DNA from: Rhizobium sp. P32RR-XVIII
GTDB lineage: Bacteria; Pseudomonadota; Alphaproteobacteria; Rhizobiales; Rhizobiaceae
Direction of reading: 5' to 3'
DNA: 64,000 nucleotides
NCBI RefSeq assembly: GCF_012641395.1
Contig: NZ_JABAIH010000019.1
Coordinates: 1-64,000 of the forward strand
The notes below the pieces were generated by a model that saw nothing but the letters and a program-made list of their open reading frames with translations, was not told the DNA's origin and did no database searches. Positions 35,839-43,118 of the stretch are shown here, in pieces; the first letter of the stretch is position 1; each line of letters starts with the position of its first letter. The translations under genes were made by a program, and so were the position numbers.

Positions 35839-37006
35839 GCTGGCGACCGTCAGCCTCCTGGTGCTCGCCGCTGTGACGACCCCGACCGCCTACGCACAGG
35901 TGCCCGTCATCGACAACGCTCGGCTGAAGATCCAGCAGGAGACGTTGAACTGGTACAAGAGCTATGAGGCGGACACTCAAGGGGTAAAGGGCGCCACGGG
36001 CGGAACGACCGACAGCGTAGCACCCGGCCAAGGCTCCGGCGCACCGGCCGATTGTTCGGCGGAAGGTGTGGCAGGAAACACAGCGCCCGCCGCACCATCG
36101 AAGCGGACCCCGAGCCAACAGGAGGTCGCTCGCATGGTCGAAGACGAGGCGCTGCGCCAGGGCGTCGATCCCAACTTTGCTATTGCGATTGCCGAACAGG
36201 AATCGCGCTTCCGGCAATCCGCGCGTTCCGCCGTTGGCGCGACCGGCGTCATGCAGCTGATGCCGGGAACCGCAGCAGGTCTCGGCGTCAATCCCTATGA
36301 CACGCGCGACAACATCCGCGGCGGCGTCAAATATATCAAGCAACTCCAAGGGATGTTCGGCAACCGCTACGACCTGATCGCCGCCGGCTATAATGCGGGG
36401 CCGTATCGCCAGTCCCTGCAGAATGGACAGATCCCAAACATTCCCGAGACGCAGGACTACGTCAAAAAGGTTTCGGCCTATTACAGCCGCAACAAGGCGC
36501 AGAATGGCGACCGTACTCCTCCATCTGGCACCGAAGCCGAGCCGGAAACTGTCAGCGATAGCACGGGTTGCGGCGAGCAGTTGAAGAGGGCCGTCGATCG
36601 CAACACAGAGGCACAGATCGAGCGCGGAAACGTGTGGAACGCGTTTGTCGAGAAGTCGACGGAAGCGAACCAGCAATATCTGCAGCGTCTTCAGGCCGGG
36701 TTGCAATCGTCATCGGCGAACCTGCGCGGCGCTGGCGGCGGCAATGCGAAGGATCACGACGGTTCGGTTGTCATGGCGCAGATCCAATGCCCGACGACGA
36801 TCGCCGATACCGGCAGCACCCGCTGCTTTGCCGTGCCGTCGACGGCGACGACCGAGCAGATCCAGCGCTGGCTTGAGGACCTGCAGGAACAGGCGCGCGC
36901 CAACGGCGACGTCGCCACCTTCTCGGTCATGCAGGATCCAGCACTGGGTCTGGTGACGGTCGTCGACGCCAGACCGACAGCAAACTGGACGAGCAAGAGA
37001 GGTTAG
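35816..37006 (+). CDS. Second lytic transglycosylase of the virB operon
   Basis: A 396-residue protein with a signal peptide (MKTAKLSELATVSLLVLAAVTTPTAYAQ) and a canonical SLT domain at about residues 105-225: ARMVEDEALRQGVDPNFAIAIAEQESRFRQSARSAVGATGVMQLMPGTAAGLGVNPYDTRDNIRGGVKYIKQL and AAGYNAGP, with the catalytic Glu in EQESRF. The C-terminal 150 residues hold two cysteines and a domain of unknown role. It overlaps the end of virB4 and lies just before virB5. Two transglycosylases in one virB operon is unusual; the classical VirB1 position is already filled. Confidence 0.85.
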   Translation: MKTAKLSELATVSLLVLAAVTTPTAYAQVPVIDNARLKIQQETLNWYKSYEADTQGVKGATGGTTDSVAPGQGSGAPADCSAEGVAGNTAPAAPSKRTPSQQEVARMVEDEALRQGVDPNFAIAIAEQESRFRQSARSAVGATGVMQLMPGTAAGLGVNPYDTRDNIRGGVKYIKQLQGMFGNRYDLIAAGYNAGPYRQSLQNGQIPNIPETQDYVKKVSAYYSRNKAQNGDRTPPSGTEAEPETVSDSTGCGEQLKRAVDRNTEAQIERGNVWNAFVEKSTEANQQYLQRLQAGLQSSSANLRGAGGGNAKDHDGSVVMAQIQCPTTIADTGSTRCFAVPSTATTEQIQRWLEDLQEQARANGDVATFSVMQDPALGLVTVVDARPTANWTSKRG

Positions 37007-37010
37007 GCAC

Positions 37011-37802
37011 ATGAAGACATTCATTATCGCGACGGCTCTTGGCATCATCGCCGCCTCGCACTCTTACGCGCAGGTGCCGGTCAAGGACGCAGAGAACATA
37101 TCTCTGAGCGAGGAGATCAAGCGGCTATCGTCGCAGATCCAGCAGGACACGTCAGTCGTCAAGGACAATACGACGAAGACGCTGCAGGCGATCACCGGCG
37201 ATCGCACCCAGGATGCGAGCCAATTTGCCAAGCTTGCGACTGGCAACGGTTTCAGCATGGGGCAGGCGCCGGATTTCAACAGCATCTTGTCCGGCAACCA
37301 AGCTGTGTTCGGCGGAATCGGCGGCCAGTTCCAGAATACCGCGGCCAAGCTCATCAATGGGTTGAATCTGGTGAAGATGGTCGCCGACACGGTCAAGGGG
37401 GGCGAGCTCTCCGGTGCCAACCAGGCTTACTCGCAAGGCATAAACGCGCTGACGACGATGACGGCGCTCACCGACGCTATGAACAGCGCCACCAAGGATA
37501 GACAGAACTCCTTCATGCAGGCGACACAGCAAGTCGGCAAGGCGCAGGATCTGAAGGGAGCGCTCGAGCAGAACACCCAGATGGTGCTGCAGGGCAACCA
37601 GACCGCCAACGAGGCCGTCGGCTCGCTCAACAATCAGGTCATGTTGTTGAACCAGCAATACAAGGCCGCGCTCGCGACGTCGTCTCAGAACCTCAAGACC
37701 TTCGCGACGCTCCCCGACAGCGTCATGCGTGATGACGGTGCCGGTCAGCAAGGCGTCTCCGTGCGGGATCAACTGAAGGCGTTCGAGGAGCAGTCACAGT
37801 GA
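37011..37802 (+). CDS. virB5: VirB5, minor pilus component
   Basis: A 263-residue exported protein: signal MKTFIIATALGIIAASHSYAQ, then a long helical mature part (EEIKRLSSQIQQDTSVVKDNTTKTLQAI, MNSATKDRQNSFMQATQQVGKAQDLKGALEQNTQMVLQGNQTANEAVGSLNNQVMLLNQQYKAAL). This matches VirB5/TrbJ-type proteins, which sit at the pilus tip and help recipient contact. It starts four bases after the transglycosylase gene and overlaps a small lipoprotein gene. Confidence 0.85.
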   Translation: MKTFIIATALGIIAASHSYAQVPVKDAENISLSEEIKRLSSQIQQDTSVVKDNTTKTLQAITGDRTQDASQFAKLATGNGFSMGQAPDFNSILSGNQAVFGGIGGQFQNTAAKLINGLNLVKMVADTVKGGELSGANQAYSQGINALTTMTALTDAMNSATKDRQNSFMQATQQVGKAQDLKGALEQNTQMVLQGNQTANEAVGSLNNQVMLLNQQYKAALATSSQNLKTFATLPDSVMRDDGAGQQGVSVRDQLKAFEEQSQ

Positions 37803-38008
37803 GGCTGATCCTGGTCCTTGTCCTCGGCTGCGTGGCGCTTTCCGGCTGCGCCGGCAAACAGGAACAGCTGGCGAAGTGCTCCGCCGACGAGAACCCGGTG
37901 CCAGCACTCGGCTTTGATAAGGAGCAGAAGCCTGGACCCGCTGAACAGGCACTGGCGGAAGCCGTCGTGAACGATTGCGGTCCCATGCGACCCGTTAATC
38001 AATTCTAG
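37799..38008 (+). CDS. Small lipoprotein, VirB7/entry-exclusion position
   Basis: A 69-residue protein from a GTG that overlaps the virB5 stop: MRLILVLVLGCVALSGCAGKQEQLAKCSADENPVPALGF... with a lipobox LSGC. Two later cysteines may form a disulphide. Small lipoproteins between virB5 and virB6 are VirB7-like (outer membrane core with VirB9) or EexN-like entry exclusion proteins. Length and place fit both; the sequence does not decide. Confidence 0.65.
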   Translation: MRLILVLVLGCVALSGCAGKQEQLAKCSADENPVPALGFDKEQKPGPAEQALAEAVVNDCGPMRPVNQF

Positions 38009-38029
38009 AAGCCACTTACAGGATGCGAC

Positions 38030-39103
38030 ATGGATCCGGTCAGCTACGCGATCAATTTCTATGGCGATGCCTTGCGTTACTTCGACAAGATCAACGAAGC
38101 GTCGCTGGAACGAGCCTGGGGTCTGTTTGCCGAAAACGGCAATCTCGTCTCCGGCATCCTGGCGATCTTCCTCATCCTGTATTTTCTCTGGGGCGCGCTC
38201 GGGTTTTCCAGCGTGTCGTTGCAGGATATGGCCGTCACGGCATTCAAGCTCGCGCTCGCATACGCCCTGATCATGTCCTGGGCTACATTCTACGACAATA
38301 TCGGCCAGTTCGTGCTGTCGACGCCACAGGATCTTGGCTCGGCGATTTCCTCGGCAATGGGTGGGCAATCGGCCGGATCGGATCTCGCCAGCCAAGTCGC
38401 GTCGATGGCGCGCAAAGTCTACGACTTTGCCATGCAGCTCTTCAATTCCTACGAGTCCGGCTGGCTTCCGAACGTCACCGGCGCTGTCGTCGTCTTCATC
38501 GTCCTCGTCTTCGGCCTACTGCCGATGCTCTTGATCCTCACCGGCGTGACGCTGTTTGCCAAGATGATCACCGCGGTCATGCTGGCGATCGGGCCGATTG
38601 CCATCCTTTGCTATTTCTTCGGCATCACGCGCTTCGTCTTCGACGCCTGGGTAAGGGGCGTCGCCTACGGCATGTTCATGCTTCTCTTCACGTACATCAT
38701 GGCCGGGCTGTCTTTCGGGTTTCTGATCGGCATGATGGACACCATCAATGGTGACATGGCGACCAAGGAGAACGCGCTCGCGATCGTGCTGGCCATGGTG
38801 CTTTACCTAGCACTGATCTCCTACTTCATTTTTCAGGTCCCTGATTTTGCCCGCACCTTCGCTTACGGCGCTGCCATATCCGGGGTGCCGGGCGGGGGCG
38901 GCGTCGACGCGGCATATGGATCGGCACGAAAGGGACTGTCGGCCAGCAATTCGAGAGCCGGGCAGGCCGCAGCGGTTGCTCTTGGCATGTTGGCAGGCCC
39001 CAGAGGCGCGGTAACCGCAGCGGCGCTCGCCGGCCGCGGCGGCATGGCAGGTGCCGGCGCACTCGGCCGCATGCTGACCACCCGGCGCCGCAACGGCGAG
39101 TGA
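38030..39103 (+). CDS. virB6: VirB6, polytopic channel protein
   Basis: A 357-residue membrane protein with six or so hydrophobic spans (VSGILAIFLILYFLWGALGF, AFKLALAYALIMSWATFY, AVVVFIVLVFGLLPMLLILTGV, ITAVMLAIGPIAILCYFF, GMFMLLFTYIMAGLSFGFLIG, AIVLAMVLYLALISYFIF) and a large loop after the second span. The C-terminus is Gly/Ala-rich. VirB6 forms part of the inner membrane path for the DNA-protein substrate. It follows the lipoprotein gene by 21 bases. Confidence 0.9.
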   Translation: MDPVSYAINFYGDALRYFDKINEASLERAWGLFAENGNLVSGILAIFLILYFLWGALGFSSVSLQDMAVTAFKLALAYALIMSWATFYDNIGQFVLSTPQDLGSAISSAMGGQSAGSDLASQVASMARKVYDFAMQLFNSYESGWLPNVTGAVVVFIVLVFGLLPMLLILTGVTLFAKMITAVMLAIGPIAILCYFFGITRFVFDAWVRGVAYGMFMLLFTYIMAGLSFGFLIGMMDTINGDMATKENALAIVLAMVLYLALISYFIFQVPDFARTFAYGAAISGVPGGGGVDAAYGSARKGLSASNSRAGQAAAVALGMLAGPRGAVTAAALAGRGGMAGAGALGRMLTTRRRNGE

Positions 39104-39162
39104 TGATCCGCCGACAGAGATGTTTCCACGATTTTGACGCCCACGAATTCGAGGTTTGAAAC

Positions 39163-39897
39163 TTGGCATTGTTCAAAAAGCAATTGAGGGCCGCCCCGGC
39201 CGATCATATCCCCGGTCCGCAGGATATCTATGATCAGCATTTGTCGTGGGGAGAAAAGAACCGCTCGCTCAGGACCTTGATTGGTCTCATCCTGTTGGCC
39301 TTCGCCGTTGCCGGCTGGGTCGTCGCCGGCGTGCTTTCTTTTTCGGTGGCCCAGCTTTTCCCGCTTGTCCGCACCGAAGTCGTGCCTCTCATCGTCGACA
39401 AGAACACGGGATACATGGAAACCGTGACGTCGCTCGACAAGGATCGGTCGAGCGTCTCGGAAATGCAGGCCGTTCGCGCTTCCTTCGTCGGCAATTATGT
39501 CATCCGGCGAGAGACCTACGATCCCCGCTATCTGTCGGATAATTTCGACATGATCGCGCTGTGGTCGGAGCCGAACTCGGGCGCTTTCAAGGACTACGAG
39601 GAGTGGATCAACCCGTCCAACCCACGAGGGCCTGTGAAAACCCTGGGCGCGACCGGTGACATCCGTCCGGAGATCCTCTCGGTCAATCCGCTCAATGCCT
39701 CGACCATGGCCGTCCGGTTCGAGACACGGGAGCGCCAACGTGGTGGTGACGTCGTCAATCGGTGGTCTGCAACGGTACGCTTTCGCCAGATCAATCTGCC
39801 AGCCAGCAACCGGGTTCGGCTTTACAATCCGCTCGGCTTTGTCGTTACCGAATATGTGAAGGTCCCAGAGACAATGCCTTCGGGGCTTGCTCCATGA
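39163..39897 (+). CDS. virB8: VirB8, inner membrane assembly factor
   Basis: A 244-residue protein. The only start that fits is a TTG at 39163, after GAGGTTTGAAAC: MALFKKQLRAAPADHIPGPQDIYDQHLSWGEKNRSLRT. One membrane span (LIGLILLAFAVAGWVVAGVLSFSV, about residues 41-64) precedes the periplasmic domain with ETVTSLDKDRSSVSEMQAVRASFVGNYVIRRETYDPRY, typical of VirB8. It joins the inner membrane complex to VirB9 and VirB10. Its stop overlaps the virB9 start (ATGA). Confidence 0.92.
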   Translation: MALFKKQLRAAPADHIPGPQDIYDQHLSWGEKNRSLRTLIGLILLAFAVAGWVVAGVLSFSVAQLFPLVRTEVVPLIVDKNTGYMETVTSLDKDRSSVSEMQAVRASFVGNYVIRRETYDPRYLSDNFDMIALWSEPNSGAFKDYEEWINPSNPRGPVKTLGATGDIRPEILSVNPLNASTMAVRFETRERQRGGDVVNRWSATVRFRQINLPASNRVRLYNPLGFVVTEYVKVPETMPSGLAP

Positions 39898-40727
39898 AGA
39901 GATGCGCGGCCGCATTTTCCCTCGTTCTGCTCATGACCCCAGCAGCCGTTCATGGCGAGCTCCTGGCACGGCCGGGCCGGCTTGACCCGCGCGTCCGGTC
40001 ACTTCCGTATTCTGCCGAACAGGTATTTCTCGTCACCGGCACCTATGGGCTGGTCACGACCATTCTCTTCGGTACTGACGAGGAGATCACACAGGTCGTC
40101 GCGGGCGACACCGTCTCCTGGCAGATCCTCACCTCGGCCGACAGGCGTTCGTTGACGTTGAAGCCGATGGAGAAGGACGCGGCGACCAATCTGTCGGTTG
40201 TGACCACGAAGCGAACCTATTCCTTCGATCTGCGCGTCAACGACAGCAAGGCGATGCAGAACCAGACCTTCAAGCTGACATTCACCTATCCGGAAGATGC
40301 CGGCTTGAAAGGAACTGCCGAGCTCTGGAAACAGGCTCAGGATGCCGAGCGTAAGCCGAACATCAAGAACATTCGTCGCGACAAGGTCAATTACGACTAT
40401 GGCTTCAAGGGCAACGATGCCGCCAAGCCCCTATGGGTCTTCGACGATGGGGTGAAGACCTTCATGAAGTTCACCGGCGACATCCCGGCGATCTTCATCG
40501 TCGACCCCAAGCGGCGCGAGAGCCTCGTGAACTATCGTCGGGAGGCCGATTACATCGTCATCGACAAGGTCTCGCGGCAGTGGTCCCTGCGTTATGGGAC
40601 CGAGGAGGAGACCTGCCTGTTCAATCTCCGGACTTCTCCCGCCGACACTCCGGCGCCCATCGAAGGTGCAGTCGCTCCGAAGCGGATTGGAGCCGGAGCC
40701 GCCAACCAGCAACCCCAATCACGATAG
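39894..40727 (+). CDS. virB9: VirB9, outer membrane core subunit
   Basis: A 277-residue exported protein: signal MKRCAAAFSLVLLMTPAAVHG, then the VirB9 pattern LDPRVRSLPYSAEQVFLVTGTYGLVTTILFGTDEEITQVVAGD, SLTLKPMEKDAATNLSVVTTKRTYSFDLRV, and PLWVFDDGVKTFMKFTGDIPAIFIVD in the C-terminal beta domain. With VirB10 and a VirB7-type lipoprotein it forms the outer membrane core ring. The ATG overlaps virB8, so the genes are coupled. Confidence 0.93.
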   Translation: MKRCAAAFSLVLLMTPAAVHGELLARPGRLDPRVRSLPYSAEQVFLVTGTYGLVTTILFGTDEEITQVVAGDTVSWQILTSADRRSLTLKPMEKDAATNLSVVTTKRTYSFDLRVNDSKAMQNQTFKLTFTYPEDAGLKGTAELWKQAQDAERKPNIKNIRRDKVNYDYGFKGNDAAKPLWVFDDGVKTFMKFTGDIPAIFIVDPKRRESLVNYRREADYIVIDKVSRQWSLRYGTEEETCLFNLRTSPADTPAPIEGAVAPKRIGAGAANQQPQSR

Positions 40728-40737
40728 GAGGTGCGCC

Positions 40738-42072
40738 ATGTCAGATCCCAGCTACCACTCGATCGACAACGATACCGCCATCGGCGGACAGGTCAGACGG
40801 CCCGGCATCGGCATGATGCGGCCGATCGCGGTTATCGCGGCGATCGTGGGCGTGGGCGTGGTCCTGTATTTCCTCCTGGCGGGCGGAGAGAGGGAGCCGG
40901 CGGTCGACACGTCGCCGCGCGAAGAGTTTCGCCCGGCGCAGGTGCCGCGCAGTGAAGGCTTCAGGACGCCAGCGCCTCCGCCGCTTCCAACGGTTGAAGT
41001 CCCAGAGGCTCCCCCGCCGCCACCTCCGCCACCGCCCGCACCTGTCGTTCCCGCCGCTGCTCCGGTAGCACCCCCGGCGGAAGTCGATTGCACGCGAGGC
41101 AAGAACCCTGACAACCCGCGCTGCATTGAACTCGCGCGGGAGGCAAAGCTTTTGGAGCGCGTACGTTCGTCGGCCATGGTCTTGGACCAATCGAATAGGA
41201 CGACCGGTGCGGCGCAAGCGTCCGCCGATGGCGCGAGTGCCGGACCGTTCGGGTCAGCGGTTGGATCGGGGGCGCAGCCGAGCGCAGCCACAGATGGCAA
41301 TGCGGCCGATAGTGACCGCGCGTTCTTGAAGGCGATGGGCGGGCAAGGCGTCGAAGTCTCTGTCGCCTCCCAGAACCGTCGCACCGACGCCTGGATCCCC
41401 CAGGGCACGATGATCCGGGGAACGCTGGAGACGGCGATCAATTCCGACCTGGCCGGCATGGTCAAAGGGATTGTCCGCGAAGACGTCTATTCCTTTGACG
41501 GCCGTCGAATCCTTATCCCGGCCGGTTCCTCGCTGATCGGCGACTACAAGTCCGGGGTCGAACGGGGGCAGGAGCGTATCCTGATCGTCTGGACTCGCAT
41601 GATCCGCGGTGACGGTGTCTCGGTGCAGCTTGGCTCCTACGGCACAGACCGGCTTGGCCGCTCGGGCATGACGGGTGTCGTCGACCGGAAATATTGGGAA
41701 CGGTTCGGACCGCCAGCTTTGATGACGCTGATCGGCGGCGCCACGCAATATATCGCCCAGCTTGGCCAGAAGCCCGACCGGAATATCACCATCATCAACG
41801 ACAGTGGCAGCGTCACCCGCATCCCGCAGGACAATGGCGATACGTCACAGGATCGCGCCCGGCAAATCGCCGCCGAGACCATCGCTTCCGGCATTCAACA
41901 GCTTGGCTCGGAAGCCTTCCAGGATAGCCGCAACATCCGGCCGACCATCCACATCCCGCAGGGCTCCGACATTAACGTCTTCGTCACACGCGACCTCGAC
42001 TTCGCAGACCTTTATCCTGATCCGGTTCGCGAGCGGTTCGAGAGCTTGCGCAAGCAAAGATACGGCAAATGA
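40738..42072 (+). CDS. virB10: VirB10, energy-sensing channel protein
   Basis: A 444-residue protein after a strong AGGAGG. A short cytoplasmic start is followed by one span (PIAVIAAIVGVGVVLYFLLAG, about residues 30-50), a proline-rich arm (PPPPPPPPPAPVVP, about 97-112) that crosses the periplasm, and the C-terminal beta barrel domain with AWIPQGTMIRGTLETAINSDLAG, DVYSFDGRRILIPAGSSLIGDYKSG and ITIINDSG. VirB10 links both membranes and changes shape when VirD4 and VirB11 use ATP. It overlaps virB11 by four bases. Confidence 0.94.
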   Translation: MSDPSYHSIDNDTAIGGQVRRPGIGMMRPIAVIAAIVGVGVVLYFLLAGGEREPAVDTSPREEFRPAQVPRSEGFRTPAPPPLPTVEVPEAPPPPPPPPPAPVVPAAAPVAPPAEVDCTRGKNPDNPRCIELAREAKLLERVRSSAMVLDQSNRTTGAAQASADGASAGPFGSAVGSGAQPSAATDGNAADSDRAFLKAMGGQGVEVSVASQNRRTDAWIPQGTMIRGTLETAINSDLAGMVKGIVREDVYSFDGRRILIPAGSSLIGDYKSGVERGQERILIVWTRMIRGDGVSVQLGSYGTDRLGRSGMTGVVDRKYWERFGPPALMTLIGGATQYIAQLGQKPDRNITIINDSGSVTRIPQDNGDTSQDRARQIAAETIASGIQQLGSEAFQDSRNIRPTIHIPQGSDINVFVTRDLDFADLYPDPVRERFESLRKQRYGK

Positions 42073-43118
42073 ACGCACGCCCCGCAATCTCCGCCGAACG
42101 GCATTTTCTGGCCGAGGCGCTGGAACCCATCCGGGCCTTTCTCGACGATCCTGCCGTCGTCGAGATTTCCTGCCAGCGCAGCAACGAGATCTGGCTCGAG
42201 AAGATCGGCCAGCTCAGCATGGTGAGCCAACGGGTCGACGGCCTGGACCAGGACGCAATCCGCCACATGGCGTCCCGCGCGGCATCTTTTACCAAGCAGA
42301 CCGTCAACGCTGAGAACCCGCTGTTGTCGGCGACACTGACGGGCGGCGAGCGCGTGCAGTTCGTCCTTAGTCCGACGTCGGCGACGGGGCATGCTTTTTC
42401 GATCCGCAAGCAGTTCATTCGTCGCTTCGACCTAGACGACTACGAGAAGGCTGGCGCGTTTCGCTTCACGAAGGTTACTGGCGATGACTATATCGATGAC
42501 GTGGATATCGAGCTTTCAACGCTGCTCCGCGCCGGCAAGATTCGCGCTTTCCTGGAACTCGCGGCCGTCAATCACCGCAGTATGCTGATTTCCGGTGGGA
42601 CATCCACCGGCAAGACGACGTTTCTCAACACCATGCTGACTTCCATTCCAAACCAGGAACGCTTCATCCTGATGCAGGATACGGAGGAACTCGAACCGCG
42701 ACAGGAAAATGTCGTGTCGCTGCTGGTCTCGAAGGGAGGCCAAGGGGAGGCTAGGGTCACCATGACTGATCTGCTGGCCACGGCGCTGCGGCTCAGGCCG
42801 GACAGGATCTTCATGGGCGAGCTGCGCGGTGACGAAGCTTTTGATTTCCTGAATGCGATCAACACCGGCCATCCCGGATCGATGTCGACCATCCATGCGA
42901 ACTCGCCGCACCATGCGTTCAACCGCCTGTCGACGCTGGTGCTCAACAGCAATGTCCGCATGGAGCGCGACGATATCATTCGATATATCCGTTCGATCAT
43001 CCCGATCGTGGTGCAGTTGAAGAAGAGCGATGCCGCCGGCGGCCGCGGCGTCAGCGAGATCTACTTTGCCGATGAGGTGGACAAAGATGGCAAGCGTATT
43101 CACGTCAGCGGAGACTGA
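42069..43118 (+). CDS. virB11: VirB11, traffic ATPase
   Basis: A 349-residue hexameric ATPase. N-terminal domain to about residue 140; Walker A GGTSTGKTT at 176-184; LMQDTEELEPRQENVVSL (Asp box); TDLLATALRLRPDRIFMGELRGDEAFDFLNAINTGHPGSMSTIHANS with the Walker B and His box. It drives pilus building and substrate passage together with VirB4 and VirD4. Its end overlaps the beginning of virD4 by 32 bases. Confidence 0.95.
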   Translation: MNARPAISAERHFLAEALEPIRAFLDDPAVVEISCQRSNEIWLEKIGQLSMVSQRVDGLDQDAIRHMASRAASFTKQTVNAENPLLSATLTGGERVQFVLSPTSATGHAFSIRKQFIRRFDLDDYEKAGAFRFTKVTGDDYIDDVDIELSTLLRAGKIRAFLELAAVNHRSMLISGGTSTGKTTFLNTMLTSIPNQERFILMQDTEELEPRQENVVSLLVSKGGQGEARVTMTDLLATALRLRPDRIFMGELRGDEAFDFLNAINTGHPGSMSTIHANSPHHAFNRLSTLVLNSNVRMERDDIIRYIRSIIPIVVQLKKSDAAGGRGVSEIYFADEVDKDGKRIHVSGD

